A stretch of 34,121 nt of DNA from Ponticaulis sp. (lineage in GTDB: Bacteria > Pseudomonadota > Alphaproteobacteria > Caulobacterales > Hyphomonadaceae). Shown one piece after another: positions 15,505-25,056 of the stretch. Position numbers and translations under genes: made by a program. Positions within the stretch are counted from its first letter, which is position 1; the number at the start of each line of letters is the position of its first letter. The stretch spans positions 249,461-283,581 of the forward strand of contig PBNO01000002.1 of NCBI GenBank assembly GCA_002723155.1. Reading direction: 5' to 3'. Below the pieces are notes generated by a model, which was not told the origin of the DNA, searched no databases, and worked only from the letters and a program-made list of their open reading frames with translations.

Positions 15505-17673
15505 ATGCTGAATCGTATCGCGATTACGTACAAACTGCTGGGGCTCGTCGTCGGCGGGATTGCTGTAACGGCCATGACACTGGGATGGGTAACCAGTCAG
15601 GCCTCTTCAGAAGCGCTCGCGCGTTTATCTGAGGATAAGTTGAGTTCTATTGCTCAGACAGAGGCTGCTGCGTTTTCAGACTATCTGCAATCAATCCAGC
15701 AGGACCTCGACACCGTTGCAGACAACCCATTCACTCTGAGCGCACTACGCGGGTTCGAAAGTGGTTGGGATGCACTGGGCTCGAACCAGCTCAACACGCT
15801 CCAGGACCTCTACATCGAGTCTAACCCTAATCCGCTGGGTGAGAAGCATCTGCTCGACTATGCGAGCGACGGCTCGGAGTATTCGCAGGCGCATGCCGAG
15901 TTCCACCCATGGTTCCGCCAGTTTCTTGAGGCCCGCGGCTATTACGACATCTTCCTGTTCTCCAATGATGGCTCGCTGGTTTACACCGTATTCAAAGAGC
16001 TGGATTACGCGACCAATCTGCGTACTGGCGAATGGGCATCATCAGATCTTGGCGCTGCGTTCCGCGCCGCCGCTGACGATAGCGCCTATATCTCCGATCA
16101 CGCTTTCTTTGACTTTCAGCCCTACGCGCCAAGCCATGGCGCACCGGCGAGCTTCATTGCCCGCCCGATTCCAGATGAAAACGGCAATCAGGCAGGCGTG
16201 CTCGTCTTTCAGATGCCAATTGACCAGCTGAACGAGATTATGGGGGCTACATCAGGTCTCGGCGAAACGGGCGAGAGCTTCCTGATCGGCGAAGACGGTG
16301 TTCTGCGCACCGATGCGCCGCGTTCAGATACTTCGACGATCCTCAACGCACGCTTCCCGACGGACGGCCTCGCAGGTGCAGCGTCGCGTGACTTCGCTAT
16401 GTATGAAGGCGCTTCCTACACCGGCGCTGACGTTAGCGCAGCGATTGTGCCGGTCGAATTTGAAGGCACACAATGGTTTGTCGTCGCGCAGGAGAATACA
16501 GAAGAGCTGAACCAGCCAATTGCTGATCTGCAACAACGTACTCTGATCACATCGCTGATTGTTCTGGCCATTCTCGGGGTTGTCGGCGCGTTTTTCGCCC
16601 GCATGATCTCAGGTCCGATCGCATCCATTGCCAAAACAACTGACAAAATCGCCAATGGCTATTTTGATACGGTGATCCCTTACCAGAAGCGTGGCGACGA
16701 AATTGGCCCGCTGGCGCGCTCGCTTGAGAAGTTCCGTCTTGCCATGATCTCGGCTGACGAGCTTGCGAAAGAACAGCAGGAACGCGCCATTCAGGATCGC
16801 AGAGAAGCTGAGCAACGCGCTGCAATCGGCGAGGCCCTTGCAAACCGTGCCCGCAAGTTCGATGAGATCGTGAGCAGCGCGCTGGAACAGTTCACGAAGG
16901 CGGCCGGTAATCTCGATGAGAATGCATCCGCGATGGCCGCGATTGCCGAGGAAACAGCCTCACAGTCCAAGGGCATTACGTCAGCCTCACAGAACGCGTC
17001 CAGCAATGTTCAGAGCGTAGCAGCGGCAACCGAAGAACTGACAATGTCAGTGAACGAAATCAGCTCCAAGGTTGAACATTCACGTGACGCCACAAGCAAT
17101 GCTGTCTCTAAAGCAGAAGTTATGCGTGAACGCGTTGGCGGTCTGGAGACTGCAGCCAATGCGATCTCCGACGTCGTCGGTCTGATCACGGATATTGCTG
17201 GCCAGACCAACCTGCTTGCACTCAACGCAACCATCGAAGCAGCGCGCGCTGGCGAAGCGGGCAAAGGCTTTGCGGTTGTTGCAAGCGAAGTGAAAGCCCT
17301 CGCGACACAAACATCCAAAGCGACTGAAGATATCAGCCGTCAGGTTCACGCTATTCAGGAAACAACCTCAGCGTCTGTGTCCGGCATCCATGATATTCTG
17401 ACGGTCATCAGCGAGCTGGAAGAAGCGTCTGCTCAGATTTCTGCCGCGATTGCGCAACAAAACTCTGCGACCATGCAAATCTCTGAAAGCATTCAGAGTG
17501 CAGCCGGTAGCGTATCTGAAGTGGATAACAACATTCACGGCGTTAACGACGCGGCGCAGGAAGCAGGCGTCACTGCAACGCGCATGCGCACAGCCTCCGA
17601 GCTTCTGAGCGAGCAGTCCAACATTCTGAAAAGCGAAGTCATGAGCTTCCTGAATGATGTACGTGTCGCCTAG
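15505..17673 (+). CDS. Methyl-accepting chemotaxis protein with double-Cache sensor
   Basis: 722 residues. TM1 is about 10-32. A ~310-residue periplasmic domain follows with Cache features ([70 protein letters not shown]), best read as dCache; these often bind amino acids, amines or organic acids. TM2 is about 346-368, HAMP about 369-425, and the signalling domain carries the tip [20 protein letters not shown]. The C-terminus is FLNDVRVA with no CheR tether. A single gene, with its own terminator. No che genes are nearby. Confidence 0.93.
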   Translation: MLNRIAITYKLLGLVVGGIAVTAMTLGWVTSQASSEALARLSEDKLSSIAQTEAAAFSDYLQSIQQDLDTVADNPFTLSALRGFESGWDALGSNQLNTLQDLYIESNPNPLGEKHLLDYASDGSEYSQAHAEFHPWFRQFLEARGYYDIFLFSNDGSLVYTVFKELDYATNLRTGEWASSDLGAAFRAAADDSAYISDHAFFDFQPYAPSHGAPASFIARPIPDENGNQAGVLVFQMPIDQLNEIMGATSGLGETGESFLIGEDGVLRTDAPRSDTSTILNARFPTDGLAGAASRDFAMYEGASYTGADVSAAIVPVEFEGTQWFVVAQENTEELNQPIADLQQRTLITSLIVLAILGVVGAFFARMISGPIASIAKTTDKIANGYFDTVIPYQKRGDEIGPLARSLEKFRLAMISADELAKEQQERAIQDRREAEQRAAIGEALANRARKFDEIVSSALEQFTKAAGNLDENASAMAAIAEETASQSKGITSASQNASSNVQSVAAATEELTMSVNEISSKVEHSRDATSNAVSKAEVMRERVGGLETAANAISDVVGLITDIAGQTNLLALNATIEAARAGEAGKGFAVVASEVKALATQTSKATEDISRQVHAIQETTSASVSGIHDILTVISELEEASAQISAAIAQQNSATMQISESIQSAAGSVSEVDNNIHGVNDAAQEAGVTATRMRTASELLSEQSNILKSEVMSFLNDVRVA

Positions 17674-17699
17674 ATTTACACACCAGCGACCATTCGAAA

Positions 17700-17731
17700 G
17701 AGCCAGCCCTTGCGCTGGCTCTTTTGCTTTT
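17700..17731 (+). terminator. Rho-independent terminator of the dCache chemoreceptor gene
   Basis: GAGCCAGC (17700-17707) pairs exactly with GCTGGCTC (17714-17721) around a six-base loop, followed by TTTTGCTTTT. Confidence 0.88.
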
Positions 17732-17741
17732 GATGCAGGCA

Positions 17742-17766
17742 CAGACTGGTTTTTTAACCCCGTCTG
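17742..17766. promoter_or_regulatory. Nested hairpin in the leader of the YmdB-like gene
   Basis: CAGAC (17742-17746) pairs with GTCTG (17762-17766), and inside it GGTT (17748-17751) with AACC (17756-17759) around a four-base loop. It lies about 30 bp before the ymdB-like start, between the terminator above and the ribosome site AGGAGAACGAG. Its role is unknown; it may be chance. Confidence 0.3.
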
Positions 17767-17796
17767 GTCCATATCGCTCGGCTATAGGAGAACGAG

Positions 17797-18621
17797 ATGA
17801 GACTGGCCTTTTTCGGAGATGTTGTCGGCAAGCCCGGGCGCGACGTGGTGGAACGCTATCTGCCCCGACTGCGTGACCAGCTGTCTCTGGATTTCGTAGT
17901 TGTGAACGCCGAGAACGCCGCTGGCGGTTTTGGCCTCACCGAAGCGATTGCCAATGACTTTTTCGACGCGGGTGCCGACTGTCTCACCCTTGGCGATCAT
18001 GCGTGGGACCAACGTGAAATGGTCTCTTACATTGAACGCGATTCCCGTCTCATCCGACCACTGAATTATCCGCCGAGCGCGCAGGCACCGGGAAAAGGGT
18101 CAAACATATTTGCTCTGCCGGACGGGCGCATGGTTGGCGTCATCCAGCTTCAGGGCAATGTATTCATGCGTCAGGCGTTGGATAATCCGTTCCTCGTTCT
18201 GGAAGATGCACTGGCTGATATGCGCCTTCGCGAAGTGTGCGACGCCATCATCGTAGACATGCACTGCGAGGCAACGTCTGAGAAAATGGCGATGGGCCAC
18301 CATTGCGATGGGCGCGTCAGCCTTGTTGTCGGCAGCCACACGCATATCCCGACAGCCGACGCACAGCTTCTGGTTGGCGGCACTGCCTATCTGACCGATG
18401 CCGGCATGTGCGGCGACTATGACAGCGTGATCGGCATGAAAAAGGAAAACTCGGTTTACCGCTTCCTCACCCAGCTACCGGGCGAACGCTACCAGCCTGC
18501 CCTTAGCGACGGCACACTTTGCGGCGTATTCGTGGAAACCGATGACAAGACCGGCCTTGCGACACGTGTTGAACCGATCCGAATGGGCGGCCGTCTGCAG
18601 TCACTCGTGCCCGCAGCTTAA
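17797..18621 (+). CDS. TIGR00282/YmdB-family metallophosphoesterase
   Basis: 274 residues, cytosolic. Dinuclear-metal phosphoesterase motifs in order: GDVVGKPGR (Asp8), NAENAAGG (Glu39, Asn40), LGDHAWD (residues 65-71), MHCEATSEK, and GSHTHIPTAD near residue 185. Members of this family (Bacillus subtilis YmdB, Deinococcus DR1281) hydrolyse cyclic 2',3'/3',5' nucleotides. Reference members carry Asn in GNHxWD where this protein has Asp67; whether this is usual in alphaproteobacteria I cannot check here. Its place near fthC is a recurring alphaproteobacterial arrangement. The stop overlaps that of the convergent gene in the palindrome TTAA. The start is supported by AGGAGAACGAG. Confidence 0.92.
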   Translation: MRLAFFGDVVGKPGRDVVERYLPRLRDQLSLDFVVVNAENAAGGFGLTEAIANDFFDAGADCLTLGDHAWDQREMVSYIERDSRLIRPLNYPPSAQAPGKGSNIFALPDGRMVGVIQLQGNVFMRQALDNPFLVLEDALADMRLREVCDAIIVDMHCEATSEKMAMGHHCDGRVSLVVGSHTHIPTADAQLLVGGTAYLTDAGMCGDYDSVIGMKKENSVYRFLTQLPGERYQPALSDGTLCGVFVETDDKTGLATRVEPIRMGGRLQSLVPAA

Positions 18622-19025
18622 GCCCCGCATACCAGATCACGCACAGCAGCCATTGGCGCATCATACGGATCGTCCGTAATCGGCGTGAAGGTGAGCGCAC
18701 GCAAGCTGGATGACACGATATTGCTCGAGTACTGCGCGAGCTGATCCAGCGCTTCAGCCGTCACTGGCAGTTCCGGCGCGTGGTCCATCGCCAGATAGAC
18801 ATACTGGCCGGAGGCACAATCCGTCATCTGATCCATAAGCGTTGCGCCGCCATCTGCGCGGGTGATCAGAAGCGACGCCACAGGCCGCTCTGCGCTGCCG
18901 TAAATGCGCATCAGTTCATAGGTAGAACCGTTTGGCCCAGCCATCGAAAAGCCCTGCCCTTCGCCGCTTGCCGTCATGGGCAAAACCAGCACAGCACCTG
19001 CGATAAGTCCGTAAACAGATTTCAT
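18618..19025 (-). CDS. Secreted protein of unknown function
   Basis: 135 residues from ATG 19025 (MKSVYGLIAGAVLVLPMTASG, signal peptide cleaved about residue 21). The frame is open further up to 19127, but the signal peptide and a G-rich ribosome site (GGGGGATGTGAG) select this start. The mature part contains two Cys (TDCASGQ and the C-terminal LVCGA), probably a disulfide. I do not recognise the family. It is convergent with, and overlaps by four bases, the phosphoesterase gene. Confidence 0.7.
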   Translation of the reverse strand: MKSVYGLIAGAVLVLPMTASGEGQGFSMAGPNGSTYELMRIYGSAERPVASLLITRADGGATLMDQMTDCASGQYVYLAMDHAPELPVTAEALDQLAQYSSNIVSSSLRALTFTPITDDPYDAPMAAVRDLVCGA

Positions 19026-19189
19026 CGTCTCACATCCCCCAATGTTCAGAACTATCAGCTTAGCCCGAACTTTCTGACACGCAATCAGCGCGCTTGCCCT
19101 TGTGCAGACGCGATGCTTAAAAGGCAACTCGAGAGGGAAACTGATCCATTCATCACCTCCCGAGCATGTATCCGGGGGGATTCGTCAAT

Positions 19190-20101
19190 ATGGATTGGTA
19201 TGTTCGCACGTCAGATGGCGAAAGCGGCCCGCTGTCAGAGGGGCTGATGGTCTCAGGCTTTCACGACGGGACGTATAGCGAAAAAACATCCGTCCGCGCG
19301 GCAGACGGTCTGATGTGGCGCCGCCTCGACGAAAGCGAGTTGGGCGACACGCTCGGCATCAAACCGGCCACCGTGACAGACGATGATGGCGCAATCAGGC
19401 GAATCCAGCCCGAGCTTTATCGCAAAATCAGCCTGCGCGGAGCCTTCCTGCAGATTTTCCTGACGCTGTTCGCTGCGCTCTGTCTGATCGCACTGATACC
19501 CATTGGCTATGTCTTCGTAGAGACGCTGATCGCCCCGCCCTTCCCTGACGACCTGATGAATAAACCCCATCTGATCGGCACGCTGGAACTGAACTATTAC
19601 ATTTCTCTGGTCCGCCTGATTGTTTTCCCCTTCGCTGCAATCTTCTTCATCCTGTTCTTCCACCAGGCGCTCAAAAATGTGCGCGTACTTGGCTCGAAAA
19701 GCGCGACCATGCCGCCATGGAGTATCTGGGCTTGGTTCTTTGTGCCGTTCGCCAACGTGATTCAGCCAGTCAAGGCGATGTCCCAGCTCTGGAGCGGGGC
19801 GCACCACCTTGCAGGCCGTGATGCCGCCAGTGCGATACCGCTCTTTCTGTGGTGGACATGCTGGCTGCTGCAAGCCGTCGCACTTCGTATCGGTGATTAT
19901 GCCTTTGCCGAGATGTTCCGGCGCGCCAATATCAGCATAACGCTTTACGAGCCGGCAGACTTCCAGACAGCATATGGCGCGATGTTCGTGGGCCTGCTCG
20001 CGCTTCTGATCTCCACCATCGGCCTCATGCTCATCGTCACTCGCATCTCCAAACTCAACAAAACGCTGAAGCATCAGTTTGATGTGGATGCGTTCTCCTG
20101 A
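19190..20101 (+). CDS. GYF_2 / DUF4328 membrane protein (first of a tandem pair)
   Basis: 303 residues from ATG 19190, preceded by GGGGGGA. Residues 1-55 are a GYF_2-like domain (MDWYVRTSDGESGPLSEGLM ... VRAADGLMWRRLDESELG), a cytoplasmic fold for peptide or protein contact. Four or five membrane segments follow (about 85-115, 130-165, 180-205, 220-240, 265-290), with the DUF4328 signature around MPPWSIWAWFFVPFANVIQPVKAMSQLW. The function is unknown. The next gene is a paralogue with the same domains, 49 bp downstream, so this looks like a local duplication kept in an operon. Confidence 0.82.
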   Translation: MDWYVRTSDGESGPLSEGLMVSGFHDGTYSEKTSVRAADGLMWRRLDESELGDTLGIKPATVTDDDGAIRRIQPELYRKISLRGAFLQIFLTLFAALCLIALIPIGYVFVETLIAPPFPDDLMNKPHLIGTLELNYYISLVRLIVFPFAAIFFILFFHQALKNVRVLGSKSATMPPWSIWAWFFVPFANVIQPVKAMSQLWSGAHHLAGRDAASAIPLFLWWTCWLLQAVALRIGDYAFAEMFRRANISITLYEPADFQTAYGAMFVGLLALLISTIGLMLIVTRISKLNKTLKHQFDVDAFS

Positions 20102-20150
20102 ACCGCATCAAGCCGGTTTGCGCAGCGCGCTCGCACAAGAGGGTACATTT

Positions 20151-21011
20151 ATGGAATGGTATGTCAGACAAGGCGTTACAGAACGCGGGCCAATGTCACT
20201 GGAGGAGCTACATCGCGACTACCGTGATGGTAGCGTTAGCGGCGACACACTCGTCAAATCCGATCACATTCCCGAATGGTCTCTTCTGAAGACAACGGAT
20301 GCAGCCGATGCACTGGGTATTCGCGTAGAAGCGACGGAACACGAAAAGCGCGGTCAGGTAAAACCGTTTGGACCGAGGCTCGGGCTTTTTCGCACAGCAG
20401 TCGGCCTGTTTGTCGGCGTCCACATCATCGCGATTCTGATAAACATCATCGTCATTTTCGCAATCGACACATCTACAGGCTATGTCGAAGAGGCCTTCCT
20501 CAACACGCCAACCGGCACAATAATATTCACGATCGTGGATTTCATACCGGTGGCGTCATCAGTCTCCTTCATTATCAGCGCGGTGACTTATTCGATCTTC
20601 TTCCATCACGCGCTGTTTAATGTGCGCCAGTTGAATGCCCCCGAAGCCACAATGAAGCCGTTTGAAGTCTGGATCTGGCATTTCGTGCCGATTGCAAGCT
20701 TCTGGAAACCTCTGGAAGCAATACGACAGATCTGGGACGCCTCCCATCGGCTGGCCGCAGATTCCGAAGCACCGGGCGGCCTTCTTGGCATCTGGTGGAC
20801 GACATGGATCGTCTCGCTGCTCGGCAATCGTTTCATGACCATGTATTATGAAAACATGACTGACCCGACCTCTCTGCCCGTCGCATTGATCGTCGAAAGC
20901 ATCATCACCGCCATCTTCGCCACATCGGCGATCTGCCTTTGGATCATGTCATCAAGGGTCGCTGATCTCCACCGTAAGATCGCTGACGGTGGACAGGCCG
21001 AAGTGTTCTGA
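20151..21011 (+). CDS. GYF_2 / DUF4328 membrane protein (second of a tandem pair)
   Basis: 286 residues from ATG 20151 (GAGGGT just before). The GYF_2-like start MEWYVRQGVTERGPMSLEELHRDYRDGSVSGDTLV is recognisable against the preceding gene. Membrane segments are at about 80-105, 125-155, 170-195, 205-225 and 245-270. The DUF4328 signature is present as MKPFEVWIWHFVPIASFWKPLEAIRQIWDASH, aligned with the same place in the paralogue. The sequences have diverged clearly, so the duplication is not recent. The function is unknown. yebC follows 84 bp downstream. Confidence 0.82.
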   Translation: MEWYVRQGVTERGPMSLEELHRDYRDGSVSGDTLVKSDHIPEWSLLKTTDAADALGIRVEATEHEKRGQVKPFGPRLGLFRTAVGLFVGVHIIAILINIIVIFAIDTSTGYVEEAFLNTPTGTIIFTIVDFIPVASSVSFIISAVTYSIFFHHALFNVRQLNAPEATMKPFEVWIWHFVPIASFWKPLEAIRQIWDASHRLAADSEAPGGLLGIWWTTWIVSLLGNRFMTMYYENMTDPTSLPVALIVESIITAIFATSAICLWIMSSRVADLHRKIADGGQAEVF

Positions 21012-21095
21012 ACCAGCACCCTTCACCTTTCAGCCCGCATAGGCTAAACGAGGCGCTTCAGAACACACCGTCAGAAACAGCCTGCAGGAGTTTTC

Positions 21096-21845
21096 ATGGC
21101 TGGCCACAGTAAATGGGCAAACATTCAACACCGCAAAGGCGCGCAGGATAAAAAACGTGCCGCAGCTTTTGCGAAGCTCTCAAAGGAAATCACAATCGCT
21201 GCCAAGCTCGGTGGCGGTGACATTGACGGCAACCCGCGTCTTCGCCTTGCGGTGAAAAACGCGCGCGCCGAATCCATGCCAAAAGACAATATCCAGCGCG
21301 CGATTGATAAAGGTGCTGGCGGCGATTCCGGTGACTATTTCGACATTCGCTATGAAGGCTTCGGCCCGGGCGGCGTTGGCGTGATCGTTGAGTGCTCAAC
21401 CGACAACAAGAACCGTACCGCGGGCGATGTCCGCTCTACTTTCGGCAAGAATGGCGGCAATCTTGGTGAGACCGGCTCTGTATCCTTCGGCTTCGATCAG
21501 GTTGGTGAAATCGTGTTCGCACGCGAAATCGGCGACGAAGAAGCTGTCATGGAAGCAGCGATTGAAGCTGGCGCAGAAGACGTGGAAGTCGAAGACGAAG
21601 TCTATGTTATCTACACAGCACGCGACGATTTCATGGAAGTGGCAGGCAATCTCGACGCGGCCTTCCCTGACCATGAAGCCCGTTCCACCAAGCTGATCTG
21701 GAAGCCTCAGAACTATATCGAGATTGAAAGCGATCCGGCGCTGACCCTTCTCAAGCTGATCGATGCGCTTGAGGATCTGGATGACGTTCAGAACGTCTAC
21801 CATTCCGGCGAAATCGACGAAGCCACGCTCGAAGCCGCAGAATAA
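21096..21845 (+). CDS. yebC: YebC/PmpR-family protein
   Basis: 249 residues, cytosolic. [32 protein letters not shown] is the family hallmark; ENIQRAID-like helices ([13 protein letters not shown]) and [20 protein letters not shown] follow, ending with [15 protein letters not shown]. The length is typical. Members are described both as transcription regulators and, more recently, as factors that relieve ribosome stalling at proline stretches. The usual neighbour ruvC is not next to it here. CAGGAG precedes the start, and a strong terminator follows. Confidence 0.96.
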   Translation: MAGHSKWANIQHRKGAQDKKRAAAFAKLSKEITIAAKLGGGDIDGNPRLRLAVKNARAESMPKDNIQRAIDKGAGGDSGDYFDIRYEGFGPGGVGVIVECSTDNKNRTAGDVRSTFGKNGGNLGETGSVSFGFDQVGEIVFAREIGDEEAVMEAAIEAGAEDVEVEDEVYVIYTARDDFMEVAGNLDAAFPDHEARSTKLIWKPQNYIEIESDPALTLLKLIDALEDLDDVQNVYHSGEIDEATLEAAE

Positions 21846-21853
21846 GCCTTTCG

Positions 21854-21887
21854 AAAATCCCTCTTCCGCAAGAAGAGGGATTTTTTT
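21854..21887 (+). terminator. Rho-independent terminator of yebC
   Basis: AAAATCCCTCTT (21854-21865) pairs exactly with AAGAGGGATTTT (21873-21884) around a seven-base loop, with T continuing to 21887. Confidence 0.92.
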
Positions 21888-21971
21888 CTGATCCCGCCTC
21901 CTTTGAATAGGGGATGCGCCCATGCCCCTCCCGTTATATTCTTGGTTGAAACTCGACCATTGGAGGGGACG

Positions 21972-22337
21972 ATGCTCAAAAAACTCACCAAAACCGCTGC
22001 GGCGCTGGGACTCGCCGCAACACTCACTGCATGCGGCGTAACGGGCGGACCGCTCATTCGTGAGGGTGAGCCTGTCGGCATGATCACCATACGCAACACG
22101 TCACAGGCATCGCTGACCGTCGTCACCATGTCTGACTGCGATCATTATACCTACGGCATGAACCGTATGAGTGCGGGTGAAACCATTCCTCCAGGCTATG
22201 ACCGCAGCTTCCGCGTTTCTGCCGGCTGCTGGGATGTTCAGGTCGGTTATGGCTGGGCGACGGGCTACTCCACTGGCACCAAACGAACTACGGTTCCGGC
22301 TGGCCGTAATCGTATCCTCGTCTATAGCGGCGACTAA
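21972..22337 (+). CDS. Small lipoprotein of unknown function
   Basis: 121 residues from ATG 21972, preceded by GGAGGGG. A lipoprotein signal peptide is present (MLKKLTKTAAALGLAATLTAC, lipobox LTAC). The mature part has two further Cys (in MSDCDHYTYG and SAGCWDVQVGYG), likely a disulfide, and many Gly/Tyr/Thr, with beta-strand-like patterns (VGMITIRNTSQASLTVVTM). I do not recognise the family. It stands 59 bp before the PP2C-like gene and may be co-transcribed. Confidence 0.75.
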   Translation: MLKKLTKTAAALGLAATLTACGVTGGPLIREGEPVGMITIRNTSQASLTVVTMSDCDHYTYGMNRMSAGETIPPGYDRSFRVSAGCWDVQVGYGWATGYSTGTKRTTVPAGRNRILVYSGD

Positions 22338-22396
22338 GCCCTTTTGCCGCCCTGCCCGAACCGGTATACGGAGCGGGCAGACGCGGAGGGACACGA

Positions 22397-23260
22397 GTGC
22401 CAATCTCAGTAAAAGAATCCATCAACTGGCCCGGTGCGGGCCTGACCGCCGACACGCCTAAAGTCACGGGTGATGACCGGTTTGGCTTTGATGAAAGCGC
22501 CGGTACAGCATGGGTTCTGGATGGCGCGACTGATCTTGGCCCGTTCCGGCTGTTCAATCAGTTTGAGAGCGATGCCGCCTGGATTGCCGAATTTCTGAAC
22601 CGTGAACTTATGAGCCACCCTCCCAAGAGTGATCTGCGCGCATACTTTGGCGACATTCTTGCCGCCGTTCGAAAACGCGCCGAGAAGAAGTCACAGGTCG
22701 ACATCGAGACCGCGCCGCGTGAGACATGGCCCATCGCATCGGGCATGTGGATGTGGCACACCGATGACGTCACATCCTTTGTCCGTTCTGGCGACTGTGT
22801 AGCCCTCATCCGTACGCCAGACGGCAAAACCGAAGTCCTCACCAAGCATGAACAATCAGACCTTGAGGCCCGAACCTCGCGTGAACTAAATGCCATGTCG
22901 CCCGAAGACCGGATGGCAGGCCTTCGTAAAATCCGCGCCACCCAGAACACCGACCCGCAGCACGTGCTTCTGGGCCTGTCACCTCAAGGCGTGGATACAC
23001 TCGTCATTGAAACCCGTAATCTGCCAGAAGGTAGCCACATCCTGATCATGTCTGACGGGCTTTGGCGCATTGTCGATCCGTACGGAATGATGAGCGCCGA
23101 ACAGATGATGGATGAAGCCCTTTCAGATGGCGTGGAGCATCTGGCCCGCCTGATGCGCAAATTTGAAAAAGCCGAGAGTCAGGATGCAGCTGCCCGCATC
23201 AAAAAGAGCGATGATGCCTGCGGAGTGCTCATTGAGATACGCAGCCTGCTCGCGTCTTAA
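22397..23260 (+). CDS. PP2C-like serine/threonine protein phosphatase
   Basis: 287 residues, beginning with GTG at 22397 behind CGGAGGG. PP2C metal-binding motifs in order: VTGDDRFGFDE, AWVLDGATDLG, a core strand pair SFVRSGDCVALIRT, then ILIMSDGLWRIV with the conserved Asp-Gly, and KKSDDACGVLIEI with the C-terminal Asp pair. There is no membrane or sensor domain, so it should be a cytosolic phosphatase for Ser/Thr phosphoproteins. The partner kinase is not in the window. Confidence 0.85.
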   Translation: MPISVKESINWPGAGLTADTPKVTGDDRFGFDESAGTAWVLDGATDLGPFRLFNQFESDAAWIAEFLNRELMSHPPKSDLRAYFGDILAAVRKRAEKKSQVDIETAPRETWPIASGMWMWHTDDVTSFVRSGDCVALIRTPDGKTEVLTKHEQSDLEARTSRELNAMSPEDRMAGLRKIRATQNTDPQHVLLGLSPQGVDTLVIETRNLPEGSHILIMSDGLWRIVDPYGMMSAEQMMDEALSDGVEHLARLMRKFEKAESQDAAARIKKSDDACGVLIEIRSLLAS

Positions 23261-23339
23261 CTAAACAAGTTCATAGATTCCAACGGTTTTTTAACGTCAG
23301 CCGGATACACTCACCTCAAATATAACAGGTGTTTGGGAG

Positions 23340-25001
23340 ATGCCGGTGAGGAATATGAGCACGTCCAGTCAGCTAAATCTGATTGGAATTGCAAGCATTG
23401 TTGCGCTTGCAATCGTCATCGCGGGAATGACCGCATTCGCTTACAACAAAGAAGTCGAGAGCCGTAAGCAGGAGCTTCGCAGCCTCGTCGATTCTACACT
23501 CACACTGGTTGAGGATGCCCGCGCGAGCGGTGATCCGGAAGCCGGTCAAGTGATCAATCCGCTTCGCTATCGTGAGCGCGAATACTTCTTTGTTATCAAT
23601 ACTGATGCCTACATGGTGGCGCACCCTATCCGTCCGGAGCTTAACGGCACGGACCTGCGCGTTCCGGATGCAAGCGGTAACAATTATTTCGAAGAGATGA
23701 TTGAAACGGCGCTCGCTGATCCGCTTGGTGGATTTGTGAATTACGAGTGGGCGAAACCGGGCAATACACCGGAAGAGCTCTCTCCGAAGATCAGCTTTGT
23801 TCGGGCAACCGCTGACCGTCAGTGGATTGTCGGCACAGGCGTTTATGTTGATGATCTGCAGACCCTGCTCTGGCAGTATATCGCGACAGGCATTGCCGCG
23901 CTTCTTGTCATTGGCGGCCTCCTCTTCCTGATCATCCGCAGCATTGCGAACTCCATCAAGAAGCCGATCAACAGCCTGCGTGAGACCACAATTCAGCTGT
24001 CTTCCGGCAACACCTCCATCGTTGTGCCTGCGACTGACCGTACAGACGAAATTGGCGAAATGGCACGCGCAGTCGAGACCTTCAAGCAAGGCCTGATCGA
24101 ACGCGCCAGCCTTGAAGAAGAACGCACGCAAGCGAACAAAGCCAGCGCAGAACGTCAGGCACGTATCGATGCCATGATTGAAGGCTTCCGCGATGAAGCG
24201 CGCGGCCTCATCTCGAGCGTCGTTGAAAACGTCCACATGCTGAAAACGACCGCTGAGCAGGTCGAGGCGATTTCTCTGCAAACGACTGAAAGCTCCAGCA
24301 CAGCGCTTCGTGCAACCGGTCAGGCGTCTCAAAACGTTGAGACGGTTGCCGCGGCTTCCGAAGAACTGTCAGCATCTGTGTCTGAAATCATTCATGCGAT
24401 CACAGAGGCGAACTCATCAGTGTCCTCAACGTCTCAGGTCACGACTGAAACCTCCATCAATGTTCAGAAGCTTTCCGAGGCGGTGAACAAGATCGGCGAT
24501 GTCGTCACGCTGATCTCTGACATTGCAGAGCAGACAAACCTTCTCGCGCTGAACGCAACCATCGAAGCCGCACGCGCAGGCGATGCCGGCAGAGGCTTTG
24601 CCGTTGTTGCATCCGAAGTGAAACAGCTGGCAAACCAGACAGCTCGCGCTACAGAGGAAATCTCCGGTCAGATCATGGCGGTTCAGAATTCTACTGGTAT
24701 CGCGGTGTCGTCTATCGGCGAGATTTCGAGCGCGATGGAAGGCGTCTCCGGCACAATGGAAGCGATTGCCAGCTCGGTTGAGCAACAAGGCGGCGCGACA
24801 CGTGAGATCAGCGAGAACGCACAAATGGCAGCGGGCATGACACGCGATGTCGTGACGAATGCTGACGCGGTCGTTGGTATGGCCGAGAATTCAAAGGCTG
24901 CTGCGATTGCTGTGAAGTCTGCGGCGGACGAACTGTCTGCAGCCTCTAAAGATCTGGAACAACGCGTCGAGACATTCCTGTCCAACGTCGCTGCAGCCTG
25001 A
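23340..25001 (+). CDS. Methyl-accepting chemotaxis protein with single-Cache sensor
   Basis: 553 residues. TM1 is about 12-32, a sCache_2-like periplasmic domain about 33-175 ([40 protein letters not shown]), TM2 about 180-202, HAMP about 203-258, and the signalling domain tip is [20 protein letters not shown]. YFFVxNxDxxMVxHP is typical of sCache_2 receptors, many of which detect small carboxylates. The C-terminus is FLSNVAAA, without a CheR tether. Either ATG 23340 or the in-frame ATG 23355 (preceded by GTGAGGA) may be used; I list the longer one. Confidence 0.92.
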   Translation: MPVRNMSTSSQLNLIGIASIVALAIVIAGMTAFAYNKEVESRKQELRSLVDSTLTLVEDARASGDPEAGQVINPLRYREREYFFVINTDAYMVAHPIRPELNGTDLRVPDASGNNYFEEMIETALADPLGGFVNYEWAKPGNTPEELSPKISFVRATADRQWIVGTGVYVDDLQTLLWQYIATGIAALLVIGGLLFLIIRSIANSIKKPINSLRETTIQLSSGNTSIVVPATDRTDEIGEMARAVETFKQGLIERASLEEERTQANKASAERQARIDAMIEGFRDEARGLISSVVENVHMLKTTAEQVEAISLQTTESSSTALRATGQASQNVETVAAASEELSASVSEIIHAITEANSSVSSTSQVTTETSINVQKLSEAVNKIGDVVTLISDIAEQTNLLALNATIEAARAGDAGRGFAVVASEVKQLANQTARATEEISGQIMAVQNSTGIAVSSIGEISSAMEGVSGTMEAIASSVEQQGGATREISENAQMAAGMTRDVVTNADAVVGMAENSKAAAIAVKSAADELSAASKDLEQRVETFLSNVAAA

Positions 25002-25017
25002 TCTGACACGATCTTAT

Positions 25018-25052
25018 AAAAACGCCCGGCCTTTTAAAGGTCGGGCGTTTTG
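25018..25052. terminator. Bidirectional terminator between chemoreceptor and ubiquinone hydroxylase genes
   Basis: AAAACGCCCG plus CCTTT pairs with AAAGG plus CGGGCGTTTT with one mismatch (G/T) in the arms. A and T tracts flank both sides, fitting the two convergent genes. Confidence 0.85.
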
Positions 25053-25056
25053 CGTT

